A DNA stretch of 64,000 bases, from assembly GCA_940671915.1 (NCBI GenBank), contig CALNVZ010003435.1, positions 15,287,676 through 15,351,675 on the forward strand, read 5' to 3'. How positions within the stretch are numbered: the first letter of the stretch is position 1; each line of letters begins with the position of its first letter. Under the pieces are notes generated by a model. It ran no database searches, had not been told where the DNA came from, and was given only the letters and a program-made list of their open reading frames with translations. Shown piece by piece: positions 1-12,800 of this stretch. A program made the position numbers and the translations under genes. The stretch comes from Paracentrotus lividus (taxonomy: Eukaryota > Echinodermata > Echinoidea > Camarodonta > Echinidae).

Positions 1-3000
1 ATAGCATTGTTCTCGGGAACAAAAGCAAGGTAAGAGAGGGTCATGTGATTATCTCGTAAATAATAAAATTAGTGCTAATTTTACTAATACCATACTCAAG
101 TTATAGAATTAAAAACTGTGATTGATAAATCTCTTTTTTTTGGGGGGGGGGTTGCTTTGTTGCTTGATTGATTTATTGTCCAAGGTTGACAGTATGAATT
201 AATGACATCATCACCTACATCTTCACTATAATAAGAAGTACACCATTGTTACAGATCTTCATTTATGATTTTTCTTCATTCAGGGCTCGTGAGCAATGTG
301 CCATGGGTAATGTCTCATATGCTTTGAATAACCTGGACTGGGAGAAGCCTGGTATCGGAGTGAACTGTACCTACTTGGCCTTGGAAGCTATCATCTATCT
401 TCTACTTACTATCCTTATAGAGGTATGTCTTCAGGTCTTATTGGTGTTCTTCAGGCTATATTTGCTGAAGTTACTGCTCATATAATGCAACATGTGGGAC
501 TAATAGATGTGAGGATCATTGACTTTATATTAAATGATAGTAATAGAGTATTGGGAAATCATGAGGAGCTTAAGTTTTTATCATACTACATTTTACAAAA
601 ATATGACAATTCTTGTATGGTATGTTAAAATGCATTACAGTGTGTCTTCTTTAGTCTGACATGAAGCAGCACTATGCTGGAAGCAGACAAAGGGTACAAA
701 ATGCAAGGAAATTAGTTTAATAAAATTGGCTTAATTCATAAATCATTGATTAATTGTTGAGTATAAACAAAAATCAAGTTTGGTTATTTTCTTGCTTACA
801 AATGAACAGGTTAGATATTTATTTTTATGCCTCCGCCACCGGTTTATCTCTGTAAACAAACTCATCCTCCATTTTACTCCCATTTTTATCCTATAGCTTG
901 GTTTTGGATACTCATGCTGTGTGTCAAGCTACTTCAAGGACTCTGGCATTGAGCAGGTGAGTTATATTTGTAACCTGATATTTTATTAGTATTCATGATG
1001 TGCTTCCTCAGCTACCCAGGTTAGTTGCCCAAAATAAATGTTATGTATGTTCTGAAGCTAGAGATCTCAGGCTTTCCAGTGATGTACAATATTTGTAGTT
1101 CACTGAAATAAAACCCAGTTCAATATAAGGTTGGAATATGATCAAAAAAGAATATCTCTTCAGTGAAATCTATTTTTGTTGTTTTTGGAAGTTATTAGTG
1201 GCTGTGAATCTTTGGATCAAACATCATCATCAAAAGTGATATGTCCTAGGAAAGTGTTTGGTCAAGTAAATGTACATTTATTTATTATTGGTGTGAACTT
1301 CATAATACACTTATACTTATACGCTTATATGTTACGCAATGAATTGTATTTTGAAAAAAGGCTTGTAATGGCATTCATGTACTTGTAGTTTATTAGGCCA
1401 GCAACATATTTATAAGATATTGGAAACTGACTGAAAACAACATACACTTGCATTTTTAGCTAAATATAAATATGGGACCATGCATAAATAGGCCACCATA
1501 CATGGTCTTGATGTTGTCTGAACATTTCTATTAAAATGAGAAAGAGGTGTAAGGTTTTTTTTAACTGTTTTGTTGTTGTTGTGTGTGTGTGGTTCAACAG
1601 GATCCAGATGTAGCTGAGGAGAAGACTTTGGTGGAGAACGCTGACCCTCATGACAGCAAGTATGCTGTAATGATCAAGAATCTAGCAAAGGTATCTTACT
1701 CATTAAGCTTATCCAATCGCATATAAAAATATGGTTTCCACTTTAATTTGTGAAGATAATCGACATTGGATCCATTCATTTACATTTGTAATAGAGAATT
1801 CCATACAAAAATGATGTTACAAAATGTAAATATAATTTTGTTCCTTTAGTTATATGATAGGGGCTTTTTTATTAAATAAGCTTATAAAACTTTTATTTTA
1901 CTATTTAATATATATCCGTGCCAAGTTGTTGCCTTTATTTCATTCTGTAATATAAACGCACAACATATTTTGAGTTTTGATTTGAATGAGAGTAAATCAA
2001 TTATCAATGTCAATGTTTGTTAGACAAATGAATGAAATGTATTAAAGTTAAAATTGTTCAATTTTGCATTGTCATGGATTTGTATCTTTGCATTTCTAGG
2101 TATACCGTGGGAAAAGAACACCAGCCGTGGACAAGCTCTGTGTTGCTATCCCTAAAGGACAATGCTTCGGATTACTGGGAGTTAATGGTAAGAACTAAAA
2201 TATTCTCACTTTCCATTTAGAATGAAAATTCTTTAGAGCAATAATGCGAATAGATATTCAGTCCTTGCAGGGTGCATATCTTATTTATACAAATATTTTA
2301 TTAAGCTTTCAAAGACCTTTGGATCATTACACTGGTACCTGCCTAACTTCCCTATTAAACTGCTGTAGCATTCATAAAATTTCTCCTTACTGGTGCACAT
2401 TTTACAGTGATTCTCATAACGGCAACTTACCCAATGGAATACAACATCTCTCCCATCACAATAAGATTCCTTATTAAAATGATATGGGATATTATACCTA
2501 AAATTCTCTTATTTAAGTTTGCTACTGTGTATTTACTGTGTACTTTGTCAATACAGTAATGGATAATATTAATATGGCATTTAATAGAATGCTTTTAAGT
2601 CCTAAGTATTCACCAATCATTACCTAGCATAACTAGGCTACTCTGATAGGTGCCCACAAAAAATTTGCCCGTACCTGTACCCAGTTACTTCACCTGGGTC
2701 GAGTGTGGCATGTGTAGATTAGTGTCTTGTTAAAGAACCTTTTTTGAAGTGGAAATTATTCAAATTCCATACCTTCCACTTGACTGTTCCACTAGACAAC
2801 ACCATATCTTCCTAAATTAAGAGATAAAAATACTGGTGCAGAATTATTATTTTCCATTTCCTAAAATGTATTTCGTTTTATATAATGTTATGTCATTATC
2901 GTATGACATGCTTTTTTTTACATGTATTTGAAATGTGTGCTTTCATTATGTAATGTTTTTATGGAAATGTGGAAATAAACATTGAACTTCGAACTTCGAC

Positions 3001-6000
3001 CTTTAACAGGTGCTGGAAAGACCACTACATTTGGAATGTTGACTGGTGATGTGAGGATGTCTGCTGGTACAGCTTACATGGGAGGATTTGATATTAATAC
3101 ACAAAGGAGACAGGTCCAACAAAGAATCGGTTACTGTCCCCAGGTAAGTTCTTGTTCAATATATTTCCATTTTTTCCCCTCCTGGATTGTTTGGAATATA
3201 AAAAATCTTGAGATTGATGGTAGTCTTCTGTTCTCAGATAGGATGTTAAATGGAGGACCTGTGGAGAAGAGAGTCACAATCTTTGCATGTTTAGAACCCT
3301 CTGCACTATTCATAAAAGAGTATGGGGCCATCCCGGTGTAGTGGTCCGCCTGCACAACCCTGATCACTTATATCGTGAGAGACCCCCACGGGTCACGGTG
3401 ATTCAGTTCACTTTTCACTTTCCAGGTACATGTGACACCAGAATAAATAATAATAATAAGGTACCAGAAGCAATATATGATTGCATTTTTCAAGATTGAT
3501 TATCAAACAAATGAGTTGGTGTTTAGTATGATGATACAAGAAAGTTCAAATATATTTCCACGTCTTCTAAGCATATTTACAGTTAATTAATCATACTATC
3601 TACAATGTATTAATTAATTGCCAACCCAGGTCTATATTGTTAGGAATAATCAAACCTTTTAATTATTTAATTTTGAAGTGTTTAATGACTATGGAAAAGT
3701 GGAAGAAGCTTTAAAGAGATTGCACGTTTCAAGGACATTTTAGCATTTGGAGATGCATAATCATTATAAATGTTTTCTTTGTTTTTTTTTCTTGAACTAT
3801 AGTTTGATGCATTGGTGGAGCGCCTGACCGGCAGGGAGGTCCTCATGTTATTTGCTCGTCTGAGGGGAATCCCCAGTGATCAAATGATGTCTGTGGTGGA
3901 TCATACCATCGATCATCTGAACCTAAACAAGTGGCAGGACAAACTTTGCGGCACCTACAGGTACTGTATCATACACAGACAGAGAGAATGTTCCCATTGT
4001 AAAACTTTTTCATAGTCCATATTTTTTTTGGGGGGAGGGCAGGGCATGAAAAATCTTATACTTGTGGTTTCACTACATCAGAGATAATAATGAATGTTAT
4101 TGATATTGCATTTCTCTAGATACTGGTAACTGCACAAAACACCCAAGGTTTATGGATTTGGTTGTGATTGGGTTTAAAGAGAATCCAGTCTAGTGAGAAA
4201 GATATGCAAAATCATTGTGATCTTCCAAATTATTATCATGTGTTTTAGGAAGAATATTATAGTGAAAAGGTCCACTGGCAAGGCTTGCTCTTCAATTATC
4301 CAAGTAATCAAAAGATAAACCAAATGTATCCCCTAAACAGCTGAAATGTTTGGGCCTAACATTTTGTGTATTCCAACACATGCATTTCTGGGTGTGGTGC
4401 ATGTGACTCTAAGCAGAATCAGGATAATTTCTTATCATTTTGATGATTCCAAAACCTCACAGTACAAAATAATGCTTAGATGAATTGCTATCAACCTTTC
4501 CAAAGAACTTTTAGATAGTGTCTTCCACATTTAAAACTTATTTTCAGAACAAGAATTTAAATGTAAGATTAGGTTATAATTTTCGATAAGGTAGGGTTTG
4601 AGTGATGAAAAGATACCTTAAATACACTACTTAAATTATTGTTTTGTGCTCAATGTATTGATAATTGAACTTCACTTTATTTTTGATTTGCAGTGGTGGA
4701 AACAAGAGGAAATTGAGTACAGCTATAGCTCTCGTTGGAAACCCACCCATCGTTCTTCTTGTAAGTACATTTTTGTTGTCACATGTTTATAATTGAATCT
4801 TTTGACTCACTATATCTTTAAGAACATGATTGGTGAGTTATCTGCAACAAATACCATCAATTACAAAAATATCAAATGTGTAAAAAAATTGAATTCACAG
4901 AATTGGCGGAATATGTGTGTTTCTATACTGTTCCACCAAGAGCAAATTTTGATTGTTGGTGATTGTTGCAAACTGTGCAATGCACAACAATTAGCAAAGT
5001 TTGCCAGCACCCCTGCTTCACATGATAAAATCCGGAGGAGTAGAGCATTCCGCTGACCCCTAGTTTTTGTATGCATTAAAAACTTTTCAAAGTGCCAGCA
5101 TTTATCTCCATGGAACCCAGTGATACCATGCCTTTAATACAAGTTACCGTGTGTTATATTAAAATTATCTTTATTGTCATGTGCGTTATTGGTATTTGTC
5201 TTGTTCTGTATTCTTGTAGGATGAGCCAACATCTGGCATGGATCCTAAGGCACGTCGCTATCTTTGGGATTCTTTGACATCCATCATGGAAGGAGGTCGT
5301 TCTATCATCCTCACCTCACACAGGTCAGTAGTATACTTGTAGATTAGTAGGAGAGATTCCTAGACCAGTGCTTGTATCACATGACTGAGGATGCAAAGGT
5401 CATAGGTTTGACCTGGAGAGGGGGGGGGGGGTTCAATCCAATGTCATAGGGCAAGACATCACATCTACATGCTTCACCCCACCCGGGAGTTACAATAGGT
5501 AATGATCAGAGTAATAATATATTGTAAAGCTGTTTTTCAAAATGGGTTTGAGGTAGGGAATCACTTGTGCCTACTGAAATTGATGATTTTTTACTACTTT
5601 GCCAATATTTGTTATATTAAGACAGTTTTCTTTGTACATACATGTACATATATTTGAAGCAAGGTTGTAACACTGAATGCTTTTTGACTGAGATCGCTGA
5701 TCAAGATTTTGATTATTCTTTTTTTTTCTTTCTTTACAGTATGGAGGAATGTGAAGCTCTGTGTACCCGAATGGCTATCATGGTTAATGGACAGTTCAAG
5801 TGCCTTGGAAGCACACAACATCTTAAGAGCAGGTTGGTCTTAAATGAATTATTGAGTGAATGAATGAGTGAGTGTGTGAGTGGGTGAGTGAGTTGGTCTG
5901 TGTGTGTATGTGAGTGAGTGAGGGTGTCTGAGTTGCTATCATGGTTATGGACAGTTCAAGTGCCTTGGAAGCACACAACATCTTAAGAGCAAGGTTGGTC

Positions 6001-9000
6001 TTAGATGATGAATGAATAAGTCGGTGTGTGAGTGGGTGAGTGAGTGGGTCTGTGTGTGTATGTGAGTGAATGAGGGTGTCTGAGTTGCTATCATGGTTAA
6101 TGGACAGTTCAAGTGCCTTGGAAGCACACAACATCTTAAGAGCAGGTTGGTCTTAAAAGATAAATGAATAAATGAGTGAGTGAGTGAGTGGGTGGGTGTG
6201 TGTGTGTGTATGTGAGTGAGTAAGTGAATGAGTAAGTGAGTGAGTGAGTGGGTGTGTGTGTGTGTGTATGTGAGTGAGTAGGTGAGTGTATGAGAGAGTT
6301 AGTGAGTAAGTGAGTGAGTGAGTGGGTGAGTGAGTAGGTCTGTGTGTGTATGTGAGTGAGTGAGTGAGGGTGTCTGAGTTGCTATCATGGTTAATGGACA
6401 GTTCAAGTGTCTTGGAAGCACACAACATCTTAAGAGCAGGTTGGTCTTAAGGACGTTGCACAGTTATGTTTCTGCGCATCTTGACCGCGCATGCTGGGCG
6501 CGCTTTATTTACTACGTCACAATGGAAAAATATTTAGCGCTCATGGGCGATCCAGCGTTCAAAGAGTTAAAAGAAATGAACTTTATAAATATGTTATTTA
6601 TTCCTTCTTTTTGTTCATTATTTACCTACTTGCAGAGATATGTAAAGCATTATAAATGTTGGTGCATTTTCGTGTTATTCTAGAGATTGCGATGGATATG
6701 AAATTAATTGTAAATGTTTGGGAGCAGGATTTTGAATAAGTAGAAAATTAGATAGAGTTTTCACATTTTTGCGTATTTTTGGCACTTTTCAGTGGCTTTC
6801 AAGTCGACTCGCCACTACTACAACGCCAAAATTTTGAAAACGAGCACATGGACCCCCATATTTTAATGTTCCTACTCTTTTAGTTTATATTCCTCTACAA
6901 CTTGGCAAATTTTAATAAAATTGACATGGATTTTGAATGTTCGAGAGCATTATTTTGAATCAAGTGTAATATAGGTTGGATTCTCAGACTTGTTTGACGT
7001 TTTCTGCGCGTGTTTGTGGTTTTCAAGCCAATTCGCAACTTTTCGGGCTCCGATAGCTTAAAAATGAGCACATGGACCCCTTTTTTTAATGTTTATACCC
7101 GTTGAATATGTATTTCTCTACAACTTTTCAAATTTTTATGAAAATGACATGGGAGCATAATTTTGAATCAAGTGTAACTTAGAGTGGATTTTCACGCTTT
7201 TTGGACGTTTTCGGCGCGTTTTTGTGACTTTTCAAGACGATTCGCGAGTATTCGGGCGCAGATAGTTCGAAAACGAGCACATGGACCCCCCCCCTTTTTC
7301 AAAGTTTCTACATATTTATGATGAATCCCTCTACAACTTTGCAAAATTTGATGAGACTGTCATGGTTTTTAAAAAAAGTGCACCTTAAAATATACTTTTT
7401 TATTTTCTTGTAGATTCCAAACCTCTAAGATATGGTTTTTGCCATTTTACGCACCATTTTTGCCACATGAGCGCGCTGCTGGCTCAAAAATAAGTACAAA
7501 TGTGCCTGTTTAAACAATGTCCCCATCTTTCGTATAAACTTCGTAACAAATCGGGACGGTTTGATAAAGTTTGATACGGTTTTGACAAAGTAATGACGAT
7601 TTTAACTCGTTTGTTGCAATCGCGAGGTCTAACAGAGGACAATTTCTTAAATTATGCGTATTTTACATGCCATCCAAATATGGCAAATTCAAAGTCCCTT
7701 AGCAAAAAATGAAGCACATGAACCTGTATTATTTTTCGCATTTTTGGCATACATAGATACCAAAATAACTCTGTGCAAAATTTGGTGAAAATGACATGGA
7801 CTTCGTTTCAACTGTGCAACTTCCTTAAATGAATTATTGAGTGAATGAATGAGTTGCTGAACATTTTTGATAACTAGTTGTGATAACACTAATTAATCAG
7901 TTATGACTATTTGCAAATTAAACAGTATCAATATTTTTATCATACATGTTCATTTTCTATTTTCTTGAACAGATTTGGTAGTGGTTACACCCTGATCCTT
8001 AAAACCAGCACACCACAACTGATTGAACCCACCAAAGCTTTCGTTGCTGAACAATTCCAAGGTGCTGTCCTACTTGAACAACATCAGGTTTGTATTCCAT
8101 TGGTATTTTGCAGATATATTTAATGGAGTTCTAGGCTATGACTAAGTCAATGCATCGTATAACTAGAAGAAAGTGTATACTTTCTACAGAGTGAGTCAAT
8201 AAAAATGTCCCATCATTTTGAAGGTGTCTTGTGAAAAGTATGAATATTCAATCATGGGTTTCATGATATGTCTTGTTAAAGTCCTCCTCCTAGCATATGT
8301 TGGTACCATTTTAATTTGGAATTTTGCACGCATGACTGAATAACAGACAATGTTCAGAAGATGGTAACATCTCACTTGCGCCAAGTGACTGGTTGAAGAT
8401 TAAAAGCAAATGTCGACATAATATGTGTAAACACTTACCCACACACCCTCTCACCACAGAGACACACCCATCCTCCCTCACACATATATGCACATGATCA
8501 CACACGCACCCACACACACATTAAACAATTCACAATCAAATGTCCTATTTGACGTTCTGTTTACCAAGACAATCACTGAATGTTAGGGACGTAGTAATTC
8601 CCAAACAGCTGTTTGTGTGTTTGAGTGAGGATGTGTGTGTATGTATGTGGGTGTGTTTATTGAGGTTGTGGTGTGTATGCTGGTATGGATGAGATAGGGT
8701 ATATGCATGTGTATGTGTGTGTGTGTGGAGTGTGTATGTGGGTGTGTGGTGAGGGTGTGGGTGTGTATGTGCTTTGTGTATGTGTAAATGAGGGTACGTG
8801 TGGGTGTGCCTCTTTGTGCGTGCACATTAGTAATAAATTATCAATTTGTTTATTCTTCACCCAACAACTTGGCGCAAGTGAGATCTTACCGTCTTCTGAA
8901 CATTGTCTGTTATTCAGTCATGCGTGCAAAGATCCAAATGAAAATTGTACCAACATATGCTAGGAGGATGACTCTACCATGGCATATCATAAAACCCATG

Positions 9001-9861
9001 ATAAAATATTCATACTTTTCACAAGACGGCTTCAAAGTGATGGGACATTTTTATTGACTCGCTATGTAGAAGATATGTACATAAGAATGGCTGGGGTTTT
9101 TTTTTTTTTCACTAGAGTTACCACACACTGTAACTAAATGATTCCAATTGTGAGCACCTGAACTGTATGGCCAATCCTGAGTTTTGATGATTGAAGTGAA
9201 AATAGACAGAAATTGGTTAAAACTGATTCTGCAATATTTATCAGTAGATTTTATGTTTAAGCAAACAAATATTAACCAGGGCATGAAAACTTATTGGAGG
9301 TCATGTTTATTGAATACAATGAATATGTGATGCATCACATCGAAATCAGACACATGTTGCCGTACAAATTCAGAACAGTGTCAATGGAATCAGCAAAATA
9401 ATAAAAATTGTCTTATTTGGGAGGAAATATTTTTTGGGTTTTCTGAATTTTCATTGTTTCTTGTATGCTCTGTAAAAAAAATGAGTAGAAATGATTATGG
9501 AAAGGCCTTTAAAAATGGATGGTTTTGTTGCAATCTTTGACTCTTTTCTGGCGACTTGTGTCTGATTTTGATATGATGAGTCACGTATTATATTTACATA
9601 CAGACACATGTATGTTATGGGCGTCTTCCTCGTTTTCAATTGTCAGTTTTTTGTAATTTTTATGGATCTTCCTTGCAGCAAATGGTGCACTTCCAAGTGG
9701 ACAATGGAACCACTAACTGGGCCTTTATCTTTGGTCTACTGGAGGAGAACAAAGATAGGCTTGGTATTGTAGACTACAGTGTGAGTCAGACTACCCTGGA
9801 ACAGGTCTTCATTAACTTTGCTAAGGATCAACATGTAGACCCCCGTGCCAAGTCTGAATAA
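1..9861 (+). CDS. ABCA3-like ABC transporter, 3' portion (12 exons)
   Basis: Exons read from splice sites and frame: 1-29 (partial), 284-422, 897-956, 1601-1690, 2100-2187, 3010-3143, 3803-3960, 4694-4760, 5220-5323, 5740-5832, 7973-8087, 9679-9861 (TAA). All join in phase and give the last 419 residues. The first two exons end the second membrane domain (hydrophobic [14 protein letters not shown]). The rest is nucleotide-binding domain 2: Walker A GVNGAGKTTT split by an intron, Q-loop YCPQFDAL, signature [10 protein letters not shown], Walker [14 protein letters not shown] and H-loop [15 protein letters not shown], all intact. The C terminus has the ABCA-typical [34 protein letters not shown] and MVHFQV resemble ABCA3 more than ABCA1. 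ABCA3 exports phospholipid into lysosome-related organelles; here that role is inferred from family. The 5' part lies outside the window. The donor after the tenth exon is the weak GTTGGT and is followed by duplicated exon fragments. Confidence 0.93.
2641..2755. repeat. tRNA-type SINE remnant in ABCA intron
   Basis: The stretch contains GTACCTGTACCCAGTTACTTCACCTGGGTCGAGTG, split by decay, followed by a GTGTCTTGTTAAAG-type segment. This matches the 3' half of tRNA-related SINEs common in marine invertebrates, recognised by memory of the pattern only. The related piece at 5370-5510 runs in the opposite orientation. Confidence 0.4.
2870..2999 (+). repeat. LINE-type 3' tail abutting a splice acceptor
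   Basis: An AT-rich segment ends in AATAAACATTGAACTTCGAACTTCGAC, that is, a polyadenylation-like AATAAA and a short (GAACTTC)n tail, as in CR1/L2-like LINE 3' ends. The tail stops ten bases before the exon that starts at 3010, so almost the whole natural polypyrimidine tract of that acceptor is retroelement-derived. Confidence 0.45.
3190..3461 (+). repeat. SINE with (AAT)n tail
   Basis: A conserved-core-like word TTAAATGGAGGACCTGTG is followed by CCCGGTGTAGTGGTCCGCC, a segment resembling the core and tail of SINEs widespread in marine invertebrates, and ends with AATAAATAATAATAATAA. It lies in an ABCA intron. No clear A or B box survives, and the 5' limit is approximate. Confidence 0.45.
5370..5515 (+). 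repeat. tRNA-type SINE remnant, opposite orientation to 2641-2755
   Basis: GGTCATAGGTTTGACCTGG resembles a decayed B-box region, and GGGCAAGACATCACATCTACA followed by CTTCACCCCACCCGGGAG matches the reverse of the segment at 2641-2755. A poly-G tract interrupts it. It is intronic. Confidence 0.4.
5774..6450 (+). repeat. Tandem duplication of an exon 3' end plus donor
   Basis: The last 59 bases of the ABCA exon 5740-5832, from GCTATCATGG to its donor, recur almost unchanged at 5935-5993, 6087-6145 and 6381-6439. Each is followed by GTTGGTCTTA and a GAGT/GTGA tetranucleotide tract of different length. Unit spacings are 161, 152 and 294 bases. Every extra copy begins after GAGTT, the same flank that the un-duplicated intron has at about 7852, so the junction looks like a short-homology event at GCT. 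None of the extra copies has an acceptor or pyrimidine tract, so they should not be independent exons, but each carries the exon's weak GTTGGT donor. Near-identity points to a recent event or to an assembly collapse or expansion. Confidence 0.9.
6451..7824. mobile_element. Nonautonomous DNA transposon with TTAA target duplication
   Basis: The 1374-base element begins GGACGTTGCACAGTT and ends AACTGTGCAACTTCC, a 15-base terminal inverted repeat with one mismatch. TTAA flanks both ends (6447-6450 and 7825-7828). Removing it restores GTCTTAAATGAATTATTGAG, exactly the sequence found uninterrupted at 5838-5857, which proves the borders. Inside are three diverged direct repeats of about 200-230 bases, each containing GAGCACATGGACCCC and CTCTACAACTT. 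No transposase reading frame is visible. TTAA targets are used by piggyBac and Kolobok families; which one mobilised this is unknown. Confidence 0.88.
8187..9066. mobile_element. TA-flanked foldback (Tc1/mariner-like MITE)
   Basis: Both ends read GAGTCAATAAAAATGTCCCATCA inward and are flanked by TA (8185-8186 and 9067-9068). The inverted arms run about 200 bases each (8187-8387 and 8868-9066), with scattered substitutions. The centre is CA-rich on the left and GT-rich on the right, so most of the 880 bases can fold on itself. It has no coding capacity and lies in the last ABCA intron. Confidence 0.82.
9334..9579. mobile_element. Palindromic MITE, copy 1
   Basis: Terminal inverted repeats of about 28 bases are built on ATATCAAAATCAGACACAA, and the interior is AT-rich. 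A diverged second copy with the same ends and interior lies at 47264-47506 in the SRCR gene. The two share internal words such as TTGACTCTTTTCTGG. Confidence 0.65.
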
Positions 9862-12800
9862 GAACATGCAAATATGGGATGGAGCAGCCAAGAGAATTCT
9901 CCTTTTCGCCATACTGTCTTTTTATAATTACACTATTGGTTATTGAAGAAACCTTTGAACAAAAGTGGGGAAGCTTTTTAAGTTTAAACTTATTAAAGTT
10001 AACTGCAAGAACAGACATTAGGTTAAAATCAAGCAACATTAATGGAACTAAAAAGAAAGGGAACTTGCTGATTATTGACAGGCTGACTTAAAAGGATTTG
10101 TAATAATTATTTGAGGAATGAGCAAATACCAATTTTATTAAAAAAGCAATGAAGAAAATTATTTAAAAGATCGTAATGGTGTACGTATGAAGTGGTAAAT
10201 TAGACTAGTACATGTATTGTGTAACCATATTCAACATATAAAAAGAGAGCAAGTTTAACTACGTGTGTATTGTGCAAAATAAAGTGATACCAATAACTGA
10301 TATAAAGGCTTGTGTGGGATTTCATTAATACCGATAGTACCTCTAATTTGTGCAGCATTCCACAATAATTTGTTTGCAAATTGGCTATTTGTTTTTTTTA
10401 TCGCCTTTAATTTTTTCTCTGTAATTTGTGTTACATGTATGATCAAAATACCAACGATTTCTAGTGTTCAGCATTGAATGTATTGACTGTACATTCCAAA
10501 TTGGTTAGTTTAACTCCAATACTAGTCTTTAGTTATATTTAATTGTTTACCACCAAAACTTAAAGTGTTCTAGTCTAGTCAGCATTGATTGACTTGCCTG
10601 TGAATTGCAATATGTGTTTTTAGACTCTTCAAAATAAGTTATATTAGTGTTAGTGTTCTGTTCCAGCCTACACAAATTTATCTTTAATCAACTTGCATCT
10701 CTTTTGTCAAAAGATTTTAGCAGATACAAATATTGACAAGGTCATAAAGAAATCTTGTCAAAGAAAATATTTCCATATTCAAGTAACCTTCATCTGTTGA
10801 GTTGCTAGTTCAAAAAAGAATAGTTAATGAGTTTTATTTAGCAATGTGATTGTTTGTTGCAGTACTATAGATAACTTTAAAACTACTAGTACATGTATTC
10901 TCTTTCTTCAGGTCTAATCTATCACACTTTATTGTAGATTGTAAATTTTGGGATATTGTATGTATATTTTTGAGACTGAATATTTATATATAAGAGGTTT
11001 ATTTATATTCAGATGCTGAATGGTTATGAATTAAGAAGAAAACGTACTATTGTATTTTTAAAAAATTGCAATTTATAATTTTGTAGCATATGTATGTGTA
11101 TATTTGAGACTGAGTACGGAATATGTATGTGTTTGTTGTAGTGTTTTATCAGAGGCTTTGGTTGTATGTAATCAGAAAATGATGAAATAAGGGAAAGAAC
11201 ATCAGAAACACAAGTATATATTCATGTGCTGAATATTTTTTCATATAATAGCCTTTTAACCTGTGTCTTACAAATACAATCACAAAATTCAGAATTTTAA
11301 TAGTTGCTTATATTCAAATACTAATTAACTAGGGTTAAGAAGTGTGTAGTCAACTATATTTAAGTAACTAGTACTATCCAAGTTTGCAATACATGCAGTT
11401 TATTCATATTTTGAGACTGAACGTTTATATGTGCAAAAGTTTATTAGAGGCTTTCATGGTTTTGCATAACAAAAAGTTTTTTTAATATTTTTCACATAAT
11501 CTTTGGAGGCTTTGAGGACTTTTTTAGAGGCTCAAATATCTTCTCTTGTATTTATAAAAGTGGTGTATTCAACATGGTCAATAGTTATCAAAAACATATT
11601 TTTCATATTAAATAAGCTTTCAATAATAAGCTGCATAGAATCATTGGTTATTCAAATGGATATATACCTTTACATTTTAGACACAGATGTAGTGTGAAGA
11701 GATACATTTTGTGCAAAATCTGTGGTATAAACATTGTTTTGTAGGGTCTTCAAAATATTCCATTTTCATTTCACGATCTATCAAAAGGTTGAAATCTTTT
11801 GCATTCATATTTTGGAGACAATTTGTCAGGGGATGCGTAGTTTGATATTAAATATTATCATATTTTAGTGAAGCAATAGTGAAGCAATGAATGTCTCATA
11901 AAAGTAATTGCAATGACTAAGTATTTTGACATAAGTGTAAAGACATTCATCTGTTCTTAGAGCTTGGTATTTGCACAAGGTAATTGGAGGAGACAAAATG
12001 AACATGTCGTAAAACAAGAGTGCTGTTTTGTGTGTGTAACATATATACTATAATTCCATCCATATATATTTTGTCACAAAAACCCATATTTTTCCATCTT
12101 TTCTTGTGTGCAATTATTTTACCAGAAGTGGTATTCCAGGAAAGGAAATATTTTTTGCTCCAAGTGAAATGTGTCAATATATAATATTTAATACTGTTGA
12201 GGCTACTCCTAATTTCATACTTTTTATGATATTTCTTTTTAACAGAGTATGGTTTTAACAGAACCTATGTTTTCCTCTCAGAGGGTGCAATAATATAGGT
12301 AGTGAATAACATCAACAAATATTTCTTTCAAAACTACAAAATTTTCAACATAAATTAGATAACAGGAAAATATCATTATGAACAAAACACAAATATAAAA
12401 TATGGAGGCTTATAATATGAACTGCAGAATTCAGTGGTTTGTGTGTTTCACCAAGAGTGCTCTATTAGCTGCAATGTACTATTTCATATGTGCTGCGTGT
12501 TATAAGAGATGATATTAATGAACTGAATGTAAGTTATTCTAATGTTTCGATTATATTTATATATTTACATAAGAGGTTTCAAGGAAGTTCATTATTATAT
12601 TTTCAGTGTATAACACAATTTATTGTGCTGCTGATATAAGAGTACATATTTATTTCTTTAAACGTAATAATATCCTAATGCTATGATTATATTTCTTTAT
12701 TTATATATGTGTAGTTGGCTGCAGGCTATCTTTCTTCTTCTTCTTTTTAGTAGAAACAAACATTAAATGGTGTTTAGGTGTTTACTTTATATTGGAAAGG

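Noticed and set aside
6153-6428. Minus-strand frames of repeated THSLTHSH
   Set aside because: Translation of the GAGT/GTGA tetranucleotide tract between the exon copies.
5935-6439. Extra ABCA exons for alternative splicing
   Set aside because: The three exon-end copies lack any acceptor or pyrimidine tract, so they are duplicated donor fragments and not exons.
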